A DNA stretch of 41,761 nt from assembly GCF_000716875.1 (NCBI RefSeq), contig NZ_JNWQ01000061.1, positions 1 through 41,761 on the forward strand. The letters run 5' to 3'. The notes beneath the pieces were generated by a model, which saw only the letters and a list, made by a program, of their open reading frames with translations, was not told where the DNA came from and did not search any database. Every line of letters starts with the position of its first letter. Within the stretch, counting starts at the first letter, position 1. This document shows, one piece after another, positions 17,031 through 25,354 of the stretch. This DNA is from Streptomyces novaecaesareae (GTDB taxonomy: Bacteria; Actinomycetota; Actinomycetes; Streptomycetales; Streptomycetaceae). Made by a program: the position numbers and the translations under genes.

Positions 17031-18262
17031 CCGAGCTCGTGGCCTACCTGGCCGGCGCGGTCGCCCTGCTCAGCGCGGGGCACCGGATCCGGCTGATCTG
17101 GGGGCACCGGGCGGATGCCGGGGCCCGGTACCTGATCGGCCTCGGACTCTGCGTCGGCCTGTCCCTGGTCCTCCTCTCGCGCTCGGCCTCCCAGGCGGTC
17201 CGGCCGCCGCTGACCGACCTGCTCCCGCTGCTCGGTGGAGAGGCGAAGCTCGCAGCCGGGTCCTTCCTCGCCCTCATGGCGCACTCGGTGCGCCCGGGAG
17301 ACCGGGCCCGGCGGTGGGCGCGCCGCCAGAGCGCCCTCTCCCTCACAGTGATGGTGGCCGCCGCGGCGGCGTACCTGGCGGCCGGAGTACGGGCCGGCGA
17401 CGGCGAATTCACCGTGTCCGACAGCGGACGGGCCGCGCTCACCGTCTACAACGCCCTCTTCACCGCGCACAGCCTCGTGTGCGTGGGCCTGTTCACGGTG
17501 GTCGTCCACCGGTCCGCCCGGCACGTCGGGCCCGGCCTGCTCAGGACCGGCCTGCGGGTGGTCGTGGCGGGCGGCGTCTCGGCCTTCGTGTGGTCGGCAC
17601 TCGGCCTGTTCCCGCTGGTCGTCGCGTTCAGGACCGGCCACCGGGCGACCGCCGAGGCGTCCTGGTCGGTGCCCTTCGCCCTGCTCTCGTCCGCGCTCGG
17701 CATCGGCGGCGCCACCCTGCCCGGCTGGGGCGCCCGGCTCGCCGGGCCCCTGCGGCGGCTGCGCGCCTGGCGCAGCTACCGCAGGATCGGACCGCTCTGG
17801 TCGGCCCTGCATGCCGCCCACCCGCAGATCGCGCTCGACGCCCGCACACCCGGCGGGATGCTCTCCGTCCCGCTGCGCAACGCCGAGTTCGCGCTCTACC
17901 GCCGGGTCATCGAGATCCACGACGGCCGGCTGGCGCTGCGGGCGCACGTCCACCCGCAGGTGCCGGACTGGGCCGCCGCGGCCTGCGCGGGCCTGCCGGC
18001 CGGCCACCCGCGGGCTGCGGCCGTCGAGGCCGCCGTCATCGCCGCAGCCATCGAGGCCGCCGCGGCCGGCCTCCGCTTCCGGGTTCCGGCCGTCAGCCCC
18101 GCCCCGCACCCGGACCCCTGCGACCTGGCGGCCGAGGTCGGCTGGCTGACCGAGGTATCGGACGCCTTCGCCCGCTCCGTCGCCGTCGAGCGGATCCGCC
18201 GCCGGGTCCGCACGGACCTCTGCGGGAACCCGGCCGCCGGGGATGCCACGCCCGTGGAATGA
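17027..18262 (+). CDS. MAB_1171c/DUF6545-type membrane protein
   Basis: 411 aa from GTG 17027, overlapping the metalloprotease stop. The N-terminal two-thirds hold about seven hydrophobic segments (about 3-18, 33-50, 74-88, 105-125, 143-165, 180-205, 215-235). The soluble C-terminal third begins RRLRAWRSYRRIGPLWSALH, contains ALYRRVIEIHDGRLALR and is helical. The layout matches proteins annotated as MAB_1171c family putative transporters (DUF6545), which often sit beside an XRE gene in Streptomyces. No transport substrate is established. It could anchor or signal to the XRE/ImmA pair. Only four bases separate it from the convergent P450. Confidence 0.75.
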   Translation: MTELVAYLAGAVALLSAGHRIRLIWGHRADAGARYLIGLGLCVGLSLVLLSRSASQAVRPPLTDLLPLLGGEAKLAAGSFLALMAHSVRPGDRARRWARRQSALSLTVMVAAAAAYLAAGVRAGDGEFTVSDSGRAALTVYNALFTAHSLVCVGLFTVVVHRSARHVGPGLLRTGLRVVVAGGVSAFVWSALGLFPLVVAFRTGHRATAEASWSVPFALLSSALGIGGATLPGWGARLAGPLRRLRAWRSYRRIGPLWSALHAAHPQIALDARTPGGMLSVPLRNAEFALYRRVIEIHDGRLALRAHVHPQVPDWAAAACAGLPAGHPRAAAVEAAVIAAAIEAAAAGLRFRVPAVSPAPHPDPCDLAAEVGWLTEVSDAFARSVAVERIRRRVRTDLCGNPAAGDATPVE

Positions 18263-18266
18263 CGGG

Positions 18267-19586
18267 TCAGGTGCGCGGCTGCCAGCGGACCGGCAGGTGC
18301 TTGAGGCCGTTCTGGAAGTTCGACACCAGGCGGTCGGGTGCCGCGCCGGGGACCAGTGCCAGCCCGGGCAGTTCGGCGAGGACGTGGCGGAGCATCGCCG
18401 TCATCTGCAGGCGCGCCAGCTGGGCGCCGACGCAGAAGTGCGGGCCGAAGCCGAAGCTGACGTGGTCGTTCGGGGACCGCGTGATGTCGAAGCGGTCGGG
18501 ATCCGGGAAGACGGTCTCGTCCCGGTTGGCGGAGGCGTGGTAGACCACCACCTTGTCACCGCGGCGGATCGGGCGGCCGCCCAACTCGACGTCCCGGGCG
18601 GCGGTCCGCCGGAAGTCCACCACGGGCGGCCAGTAGCGCAGCATCTCCTCCACCGCCGAAGGGCCCAACTCCGGCCGCTCGCAAAGCAGTCGGTACTGCT
18701 CGGGGTGGGTGAGCAACGCATGCACGCCCCCCGGCAGGGCGTTGCGCACCGTCTCGTTGCCGGCGACCGCGAACAGGAAGAACATCGTCTCGAACTCCGC
18801 GGTGTCGAGGCCGCCCTCCCGCATGCGGGCCACCATGCTGCCGGGGCGCGGCTGTTCGGCGACCGCGTGGGCGTAGGCGAACATGTCGGCGAGGGCGGCC
18901 CGCGAGCGCGGATTCACCGGACGGCCGTCCGCGGTGCTCCGGGCGGTGGGGCGGTGGACGAGCGCCGTCCGGCCGAGCTCGGTGAGGCCGACCGTACCGG
19001 CCGTCCCGGCCGTGCCGGCGTCGGCGTAGTCGGCGTCCTGGTAGCCGATCACCCGGTTCGCCCAGTCCTGCAGCAACTGCCGGTCCTGGTCCGGCACGCC
19101 CATGATCCAGGCCAGCGTCCGCACCGGCAGATCGGCGACGATCCGGACGAAGTCCGCCTCACCCTGCGCGCGCACCCGCCGGACGGCAGCCGCCGCCTGC
19201 TCCTCGATGCCCGCGGCCAACTCGCCCAGGGCACGCGGGGTGAACGCTCCCGCGACGATGCGGCGCAGCCGGGAGTGGTCCGGCGGATCCTGGTTGAGCA
19301 TCATCGTCCGTGCGAACTCCAGATCCGCAGCCGAGTCCGGGTCCCGGATCTGCGTCGCGCCCAGGTGCGAGGAGAACACGGCGGGGCTGCGCAGGACCTG
19401 CTTCACCTCGGCGTGCCGCAGCACCGCCCAGTACCCCGGCCCGCCCGGCCACTCCCCCACCGCCGGCTCCTCCACCCACCACACCGGAGCCGCCGACCGC
19501 AGCTCCCGGAAGAGCCCGTACGGGACGCCGTCGGCGTAGGTGGCCGGGAGGAAGATCTGGTTCACGTACGCCTGGTCGAGGGTCAC
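18267..19586 (-). CDS. Cytochrome P450
   Basis: 439 aa from GTG 19586, the normal bacterial class I length. A longer frame extends to 19673 but would add a Pro-rich leader overlapping the divergent gene. Hallmarks: I-helix AVAGNETVRNA (a Glu-Thr pair), K-helix EEMLRYWPP with the ExxR pair, a PDRF segment and the haem loop FGFGPHFCVGAQLARLQ with the thiolate Cys. It needs a ferredoxin and reductase encoded elsewhere. Between residues 190 and 230 is a Gly/Thr/Ala-rich insertion (AGTAGTAGTVG). It is convergent with the MAB_1171c-like gene; a tailoring role on the RiPP is possible but unproven. Confidence 0.93.
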   Translation of the reverse strand: MTLDQAYVNQIFLPATYADGVPYGLFRELRSAAPVWWVEEPAVGEWPGGPGYWAVLRHAEVKQVLRSPAVFSSHLGATQIRDPDSAADLEFARTMMLNQDPPDHSRLRRIVAGAFTPRALGELAAGIEEQAAAAVRRVRAQGEADFVRIVADLPVRTLAWIMGVPDQDRQLLQDWANRVIGYQDADYADAGTAGTAGTVGLTELGRTALVHRPTARSTADGRPVNPRSRAALADMFAYAHAVAEQPRPGSMVARMREGGLDTAEFETMFFLFAVAGNETVRNALPGGVHALLTHPEQYRLLCERPELGPSAVEEMLRYWPPVVDFRRTAARDVELGGRPIRRGDKVVVYHASANRDETVFPDPDRFDITRSPNDHVSFGFGPHFCVGAQLARLQMTAMLRHVLAELPGLALVPGAAPDRLVSNFQNGLKHLPVRWQPRT

Positions 19587-19675
19587 GTGGATGGACGGTA
19601 CGGCAGAGCTGCCGAGCTGTCCCGCAGTTCCATAATGGAGGCCATTCGACACACCGGGTGGTGGGGGCGGCACAG

Positions 19676-21670
19676 GTGCAGGGACAGCAGGGCTGGCAGG
19701 TCAGGAACGGCATCGACAACAGCACGGTCAACGGCAACACCTTCCAGGCGCGGGAACTGACGGTCAACCTGCCGCCGGCTCCGGCGGACGCGCAGTGGCC
19801 GATGGTGATCGGCCGGATCCCGCCCAGGGCGAGTGCGTTCCAGCCCCGGGACGAGCTGCGGCAGGCGATCGACGCGGCCCGGGAGCAGCACGGGACGGTC
19901 GTGTTGAGCCAGGTGCTGGCGGGCGGTGGGGGCGTCGGCAAGTCGCAGCTCGCCGGACACTACGCGCGTGCGGCCATCGATGCGGGCACGGGTCTGGTGC
20001 TGTGGGTCGATGCCGCCGACCCCGGCAACGTGACGCATGTCTACGCCCGTGCCGCTGCGACGGTTCGGGTCCCAGGACTCGGCGGTACGGCCGAGGAGGA
20101 CGCGGAGAAGTTCCTGACATGGCTCGCGTCCACGGACCGCAGCTGGCTGATCATTCTCGACAACGCCACTGAGCACACCCCGGAGAGCCTCTGGCCTGCC
20201 ACCAGTCGAGGCGCCCGTGGGCGAGTCATCGCTACGACCCGCCACCGGGGCGCCGCCAGCACCGGCAGCGATCGCACGCTCGTCAACATCGGCACCTACT
20301 CCCCCGCCGAGTCCGCCGCCTACCTGCGCGAACGAATGGAACGCGCCGGCTGCTCCCACTTCCTCGACGAGCACGCCGCCGAACTCGCCGAAGCCCTCGG
20401 CCACCTCCCGCTGGCGCTCGCCCACGCCGCCGCCTACATGATCAACACGCGGCGCAGCTGCGGCCGTTACCTCGGGCTCTTCCGCGATCTCACTCGCAGT
20501 CTGGACGCGGTTCTCCCCGCACGTTCCTCGGCTGACGGATACCGGGGCCCGGTGACAGCGGCACTGCTGCTGGCCGTCGACGCCGCGCAGAAGGAGCACC
20601 CGGTGGGCCTCGCCCTCCCCGTCCTCCAACTGGCCGCCCTACTCGACCCGGCCGGCCATCCACGCCAGCTGTGGACCACCGCGCCGGTGCTCGACCACCT
20701 CAGCCGCATTCGCGGCACGTCCATCGCGGATGACGACGCACTGGACGCACTCGCCGTTCTGCACAACTACAACCTCTACAACCTCGTCACACTCACCGAA
20801 ACCCCGCACCGCGAAGTCAGCCTCCACGCGCTCACCGCCCGCGCCGTTCTCGGCACTCCCTACGACCGCGAGCCCTACCAGAACGCGATCGCCGAAGGCC
20901 TGATCGGCTTGTGGCCCAACGAGGACTACTCGTTCCGCGACCTCGCCGCGGTCCTGCGAGCCAACACCGATGCCCTGATCACACAGTCCGGTGACCTGCT
21001 GTGGAATCTGTCCACCGGCGCGCACCAGCTCTTCAACCGGGTTGGCCACAGCCTCTTGAACGCAGGTCTGTACACCGCCGGCATCCAGCACTGGGGCCTC
21101 GTCATCGCCGTTCTGGAACGTACCTACGGGGCGGACGACCTCAACACCCTCACCTGCCGCAGCAACCTCGCCACCTCCTACCGGCGAGCCGGACGAACCG
21201 ATGACGCCGTCGCGCTCCAGGAACGCGTCCTCGCCGACCACGAACGCATCTTCGGCAGCGACCACCCCGAGACCCTCATCTGCCGCAACAACCTCGCCAC
21301 CTCCTACCAACAGGCCGGACGAACCGACGACGCCATCAGGCTCCAAGAACGCGTCCTCGCCGACCACGAACACAGTCTCGGCAGCGACCACCCCGACATC
21401 CTCACCTGCCGCAACAACCTCGCCATGTCCCACTGGCAAGCCGGACGCGGGAGGGAAGCGATCGCGATGCTCAGCCGAACACTGGCAGATGGCGAACGCG
21501 TCCTCGGTGTCAACCATCCCTCGACGGTGTTGACCCGAGAGAACTTGCTCGCACTGGCACGACGCCAGGACCCGGCACCACCTGACAGGGACCTTCCTCA
21601 GCGCGAGGCGGCCCAGGACAACAGCAGCCGCAGGGAGTCGTCGGACGGGGTGTCGGGGTCGGCGGTGTAG
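19676..21670 (+). CDS. STAND (NB-ARC-like) ATPase with TPR repeats
   Basis: 664 aa from GTG 19676, preceded by a G-rich ribosome site. A short N-terminal region (WQVRNGIDNSTVNGNTF) resembles the leader motifs of other Streptomyces STAND proteins. The NTPase domain has P-loop GGGGVGKS (83-90), LVLWVDAADP and Walker B SWLIILDNA, then a winged-helix/superhelical region. Residues about 490-640 hold kinesin-light-chain-type TPRs. Three are near-identical 42-residue units in DNA (126-bp period from 21146). A CATAAT -10-like element lies at 19631-19636. STAND proteins act as oligomerising sensors, some in antiphage defence, but no effector domain is visible here. Its 3' end overlaps the convergent XRE gene by 73 bases. 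Confidence 0.82.
   Translation: MQGQQGWQVRNGIDNSTVNGNTFQARELTVNLPPAPADAQWPMVIGRIPPRASAFQPRDELRQAIDAAREQHGTVVLSQVLAGGGGVGKSQLAGHYARAAIDAGTGLVLWVDAADPGNVTHVYARAAATVRVPGLGGTAEEDAEKFLTWLASTDRSWLIILDNATEHTPESLWPATSRGARGRVIATTRHRGAASTGSDRTLVNIGTYSPAESAAYLRERMERAGCSHFLDEHAAELAEALGHLPLALAHAAAYMINTRRSCGRYLGLFRDLTRSLDAVLPARSSADGYRGPVTAALLLAVDAAQKEHPVGLALPVLQLAALLDPAGHPRQLWTTAPVLDHLSRIRGTSIADDDALDALAVLHNYNLYNLVTLTETPHREVSLHALTARAVLGTPYDREPYQNAIAEGLIGLWPNEDYSFRDLAAVLRANTDALITQSGDLLWNLSTGAHQLFNRVGHSLLNAGLYTAGIQHWGLVIAVLERTYGADDLNTLTCRSNLATSYRRAGRTDDAVALQERVLADHERIFGSDHPETLICRNNLATSYQQAGRTDDAIRLQERVLADHEHSLGSDHPDILTCRNNLAMSHWQAGRGREAIAMLSRTLADGERVLGVNHPSTVLTRENLLALARRQDPAPPDRDLPQREAAQDNSSRRESSDGVSGSAV
21146..21523 (+). 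repeat. 126-bp TPR-coding tandem repeat
   Basis: Three consecutive 126-base units start at 21146, 21272 and 21398, each opening with an ACCCTCACCTGCCGCAACAA-type sequence and encoding a TPR of the form LTCRNNLATSY...AGR...A. Strong DNA-level identity suggests recent expansion or homogenisation. Confidence 0.8.
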
Positions 21671-22437
21671 GTGACGAGGGCCTGGCCGGGGTCGTCGGCG
21701 GGGCGGAGGGTGTCGTAGGCGAGGTCGAGGGTGCCGGCGAGGGGGTGGTGGAAGAGTTTGCGGCCGGAGGTTTTGTCGGCGACCGGGTGTTCGGCCCAGA
21801 AGTGGTGGAACTCCTGGCTGGAGAGGCAGAGTTGGCCGACGAGTTCGGCGAGCAGGGGGTCGTCGGGGCGGCGGCCGGCCTCCAGGTGGAGGAAGGCGAC
21901 GTTCTCCCGCGCGCAGCCGGCCCAGTCGCCGTAGAGGTCGCGTGAAGCGGGGTCGAGGAAGGTGATGCGGGCGATGTTGCGGTCTTCGACGGGCAGGGCG
22001 CCGTAGTCGCCGAACAGGGCGGTGGCGGCCCGGTTCCAGGCGAGGATGTCCATGCGGTGGCCCATCACCACGGCCGGGGTGTGGTCGAGTTGGTCGAGGA
22101 GGCGCAGCAGGGAGGGGCGGGGCTGCTGGCGGGCGGTGGTTCGGCGGCGGGGGCGGCCTGCGGGGCGGGCGAGGCGGTGGAGGTGGCCGGACTCGTCGGG
22201 GGCGAGGCGCAGAGCGCGGGCGACGGCATCGAGGACGTTCTCGGAGGGGTTGCCGACGCGGCCCTGTTCGAGGCGGGTGTAGTAGTCGACGCTGACGCCG
22301 GCGAGGTGGGCGAGTTCCTCGCGGCGCAGGCCGGCGACGCGGCGGCGGCCGCCGTAGTCGGGGAGGTCGACGTCCTCGGGCTGCAGCCGGGCGCGGCGGG
22401 TGCGGAGGAATTCGCTCAGGGCGCTGGTCGGGTTCAC
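21598..22437 (-). CDS. XRE/MmyB-type transcriptional regulator
   Basis: 279 aa from GTG 22437. The N-terminal HTH contains RRVAGLRREELAHLAGVSVD with YYTRLEQGRVGNPSENVLDA. From about residue 110 comes the MmyB-like ligand-binding domain (VVMGHRMDILAWNRAATALF, then EFHHFWAEHPV), a PAS-like fold that binds small ligands such as fatty acids in characterised members. These regulators commonly control an adjacent oxidoreductase. Here the SDR gene lies upstream in the same orientation, with a 29-bp palindrome between the two genes. Its 3' end runs 73 bases into the STAND gene. Confidence 0.9.
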   Translation of the reverse strand: MNPTSALSEFLRTRRARLQPEDVDLPDYGGRRRVAGLRREELAHLAGVSVDYYTRLEQGRVGNPSENVLDAVARALRLAPDESGHLHRLARPAGRPRRRTTARQQPRPSLLRLLDQLDHTPAVVMGHRMDILAWNRAATALFGDYGALPVEDRNIARITFLDPASRDLYGDWAGCARENVAFLHLEAGRRPDDPLLAELVGQLCLSSQEFHHFWAEHPVADKTSGRKLFHHPLAGTLDLAYDTLRPADDPGQALVTYTADPDTPSDDSLRLLLSWAASR

Positions 22438-22467
22438 ACCGGTGATTCTCGCCCGGACGGGCGCCCT

Positions 22468-22496
22468 TGTGCCTGGTCCTGGCAGGACCAGGCACA
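22468..22496. promoter_or_regulatory. 13-bp-arm perfect palindrome upstream of the XRE/MmyB gene
   Basis: TGTGCCTGGTCCT-ggc-AGGACCAGGCACA. It sits 31 bases upstream of the regulator start and 15 bases past the SDR stop codon. It may be the regulator's own operator, a terminator for the SDR gene, or both. The high symmetry and three-base centre favour a protein-binding site. Confidence 0.7.
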
Positions 22497-22510
22497 CGTG
22501 GTCGCGGTGT

Positions 22511-23290
22511 TCAGCCGGTGAGGGAGGGGAAGGCCGGGACGAGGCCGCCGTCGATGCCGATGTCCTGTCCGGTGATGTAGGAGGAGCGCTCGGAGAGCAG
22601 GAAGGCGACGGTTTCGGCGACGTCCTCCGCCGTGCCGAGGCGGCCGAGGGGGACGTGGGCGCGGATCGGCTCGTGGTCGGCCGGGTCCGGGACGGCGGCG
22701 TGGAACATCTCGGTGACGATGTAGCCGGGGCTGACGGAGTTGACCCGGATGCCGCGCCCGGCGAGTTCGCTGCCGAGGGTGCGGGCGAGGCTGAGGACGG
22801 CCGCCTTGGTGGCCGCGTAGACGGCGGCGCCGGGCAGGCCGCGGTGCGGGGTCCACGAGGCGTTGAGGACGACGGATCCGCCGCCGGCGGCGTCCAGCAG
22901 GGGCAGGGCGTACCGGACGGTGAAGAGGACACCCTTGAGGTTGACGCCCACGGTCCGGTCGAACTCGGCCTCGGTGACCTCCTCCAGCGGCTGGAAGCTC
23001 GCGACGCCGGCGTTGGCGAAGACGCCGTCGAGCTTGCCGTACCGCTCGCGCACGGTGTCGGCCAGGCGGGCGAGGTCGGCCGGGACGGCGGCGTCGGCGC
23101 GGACGGTGAGCAGCCGGTCGCCGCCGCCGAGCTGCCGGGCGGCGCGGGCGAGGCGGGTGTCGTCGCGGCCGGTGATGACGACCCGGGTGCCGGCGGCGAG
23201 GAGTCGGCGGGCGGTGGCGAGGCCCATGCCGCTGGTGCCGCCGGTGATCAGGACGGTGGGGTCGGAGGAGGGGGTGTGGTCCGTGTTCAT
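22511..23290 (-). CDS. SDR-family NAD(P)-dependent oxidoreductase
   Basis: 259 aa, classical SDR length. The Rossmann motif TGGTSGMG lies at about residues 16-23, NAG in VFANAGVASF and the catalytic Tyr and Lys in YAATK. The serine is in VVLNASWTPH. The C-terminal ITGQDIGIDGG signature is present. GGTG lies a few bases upstream of the ATG. The substrate is not predictable. Proximity to the XRE/MmyB regulator suggests the pair responds to a common small molecule. It is divergent from the F420-reductase-like gene. Confidence 0.93.
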   Translation of the reverse strand: MNTDHTPSSDPTVLITGGTSGMGLATARRLLAAGTRVVITGRDDTRLARAARQLGGGDRLLTVRADAAVPADLARLADTVRERYGKLDGVFANAGVASFQPLEEVTEAEFDRTVGVNLKGVLFTVRYALPLLDAAGGGSVVLNASWTPHRGLPGAAVYAATKAAVLSLARTLGSELAGRGIRVNSVSPGYIVTEMFHAAVPDPADHEPIRAHVPLGRLGTAEDVAETVAFLLSERSSYITGQDIGIDGGLVPAFPSLTG

Positions 23291-23446
23291 GCGCCCCACC
23301 TTCGCGGCGCGCGCCGGGGTGGTACCAGGCCTGCCTCGACCCCGGGTCCGACGGGACCACCCTGGACGGGGAATCGCAACGGTCGGCCCGTGGTTGGGCC
23401 GAGGTGACGAGCCGTTATCGGCACTCGCAGACGAGGGGCTTTCGAC

Positions 23447-24109
23447 ATGAAGATCGGCATCATCGGCGCGGGCAACATCGGCGGCAACCTGACCAGGCGG
23501 CTGACCGCGCTCGGGCACGAGGTCTCGGTGGCCAACTCGCGTGGCCCGGAGACGCTCAAGGCCCTGGTGGAGGAGACCGGCGCGAAGGCGGTGACGGTCC
23601 CGGAGGCGGCACGGGGCGCGCAGGTCGTGGTGGTGACCGTCCCGTTGAAGAACGTGCCGGACCTGCCCGCCGGGCTGTTCGACGGCGCCGCGGAGGGCTT
23701 GGCCGTGATCGACACCGGCAACTACTACCCGAAGGAGCGTGACGGCCGGATCAACGCGATCGAGGACGGCGGGCTCACCGAGAGCCGCTGGACGGAGCAG
23801 CACATCGGGCACCCGGTGGTGAAGGTGTTCAACGGCACCTACGCACAGGACCTGTTGGACCGGCCGCTCCCGGCGGGCGCCCCGGAGCGGCTCGCCGTGC
23901 CGGTGGCGGGGGACGACGAGGCGGCCAAGCGGGTGGTGCGGGAGCTGGTCGACGAGTTGGGCTTCAACACGGTGGACGCGGGCGGGATCGACGAGTCCTG
24001 GCGGCAGCAGCCGGCCACCCCGGTGTACGGGCTGCGCGCCGGGGTGGCGGCCGTGACCCGGGCGCTCGCGGAGGCGTCTCCGGAGCGCCCGGCGGCCCAC
24101 CGGGCGTGA
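23447..24109 (+). CDS. NADP-binding F420-dependent oxidoreductase-like protein
   Basis: 220 aa. The N-terminus MKIGIIGAGNIGGNLTRRL is a dinucleotide-binding motif, followed by VANSRGPETL, typical of the NADPH-dependent F420 reductase (Fno)/NAD-binding 2 family. VVVVTVPLKNV and VIDTGNYYP continue the fold, and VKVFNGTYAQDLL follows. GAGGGG lies about nine bases before the ATG. Members move hydride between NADP and F420 or act as uncharacterised reductases; I cannot choose between these by eye. It is divergent from the SDR gene and convergent with galK. Confidence 0.85.
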   Translation: MKIGIIGAGNIGGNLTRRLTALGHEVSVANSRGPETLKALVEETGAKAVTVPEAARGAQVVVVTVPLKNVPDLPAGLFDGAAEGLAVIDTGNYYPKERDGRINAIEDGGLTESRWTEQHIGHPVVKVFNGTYAQDLLDRPLPAGAPERLAVPVAGDDEAAKRVVRELVDELGFNTVDAGGIDESWRQQPATPVYGLRAGVAAVTRALAEASPERPAAHRA

Positions 24110-24178
24110 TCGGCGGATCCGACGTGATCAGTGGATCGGTCCTGATCAGCGGATCCGGCGCGATCAGCTGATCCGGCG
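24107..24178. repeat. Four 18-bp tandem repeats between convergent genes
   Basis: Units at 24107-24124, 24125-24142, 24143-24160 and 24161-24178, of the form TGATCAGCGGATCCGGCG. The first contains the stop codon of the F420-reductase-like gene and the last covers the galK stop codon. GATCAGCTGATC (24162-24173) is a perfect palindrome. Folding into a shared terminator is possible. Confidence 0.8.
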
Positions 24179-25354
24179 CGCCCCTTCGGCGGGGACGGCC
24201 GTGAGGGTGCGCGGCTCGGCGTAGCCGGCGGCGCGGAAGGCGGCGGTGACCTCGGCGGCGACGCGTTCGGCTTCGGCGGTGTCCACCAGGGCGATGACGG
24301 AGCCGCCGAAGCCGCCGCCGGTCATCCGCGCGCCGTGGGCGCCGGCGGCCAGGGCGGCGTCGACGGCGAGGTCGGTCTCCGGGCAGGAGATCCGGTAGTC
24401 GTCGCGCAGCGAGGCGTGGCCGGCGGTGAGGATCGGGCCGAGCGCGGGGAGGTCGCCGGCGTCCAGGTGGGCGACGGCGGCCTCGACGCGCGCGTTCTCG
24501 GTGACGACATGGCGCACCAACGGGCGTAGCTCCGCCGGGAGTTCGTCCAGGGCGGCCGCGAGCCCGGAGGGTTGCAGCGAGCGGAGTGCGGGCAGCCCGA
24601 GCAGGGCGGCCGCCCGTTCGCAGCCGGCCCGCAGGGCGGCGTACGCGCCGTCCCCGAGGTCGTGCTTGACCCGGGTGTCCAGGACGAGCAGGGCGAGGCC
24701 CGCGCCCGCGAGGTCGACCGGCACCTGACGTGACGTCAGATCGCGGCTGTCCAGGAACAGGGCGGCGCCCGGGCGGCAGCACATCGAGGCCATCTGGTCC
24801 ATGATCCCGCACGGCACGCCGACGAAGGCGTTCTCGGCGCGCTGCGCGAGCAGGGCGAGTTCGGGCGCGGGGAGGCCCAGCCCGTACAGGTCGTTGTACG
24901 CGGCTGCGACGACGCACTCCAGGGCCGCCGAGGAGGAGAGCCCGGCGCCGCTGGGGACGTCGCTGTCCAGCCGAATGTCCGCGCCGCCGACCTGGTGCCC
25001 GGCTTCGCGCAGTGCCCAGACCACACCGGCCGGGTAGCCGGCCCAGCCGGGCACGGCGCCCGGGGTCAACTCGTCGACCCGGAGCTCCGCCAGCTGCCGG
25101 CCCTGGGCGGACCAGAGCCGCAGCAGCCCGTCCTCCCGCCGGGCCGCCTGGGCGCGGACGGTCTGCGGCAGGGCGATCGGCAGTACGAACCCCTGGTTGT
25201 AGTCGGTGTGTTCACCGATCAGGTTGACCCGGCCGGGGGCGGCCCACTCCCCCTCGTACGGACGGCCGTAGAGCTCGGAGAACTCGGCGGCCCCGGAGCT
25301 GCCGGCAGGCTCGGCGTTCTCGGTGGACTCGGCGAACTCGGTGGGGGCGTTCAT
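24164..25354 (-). CDS. galK: Galactokinase
   Basis: 396 aa. It phosphorylates galactose to galactose-1-phosphate in the Leloir pathway. GHMP kinase motifs are all present: the galactokinase signature GRVNLIGEHTDYN (41-53), ATP-binding PSGAGLSSSAA (134-144) and C-terminal TGGGFGGS. The first 25 residues are an Ala/Glu-rich extension not needed for the fold. The ATG overlaps the galT stop codon (ATGA), so the two are translationally coupled and share the promoter upstream of galT. Confidence 0.97.
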   Translation of the reverse strand: MNAPTEFAESTENAEPAGSSGAAEFSELYGRPYEGEWAAPGRVNLIGEHTDYNQGFVLPIALPQTVRAQAARREDGLLRLWSAQGRQLAELRVDELTPGAVPGWAGYPAGVVWALREAGHQVGGADIRLDSDVPSGAGLSSSAALECVVAAAYNDLYGLGLPAPELALLAQRAENAFVGVPCGIMDQMASMCCRPGAALFLDSRDLTSRQVPVDLAGAGLALLVLDTRVKHDLGDGAYAALRAGCERAAALLGLPALRSLQPSGLAAALDELPAELRPLVRHVVTENARVEAAVAHLDAGDLPALGPILTAGHASLRDDYRISCPETDLAVDAALAAGAHGARMTGGGFGGSVIALVDTAEAERVAAEVTAAFRAAGYAEPRTLTAVPAEGARRIS

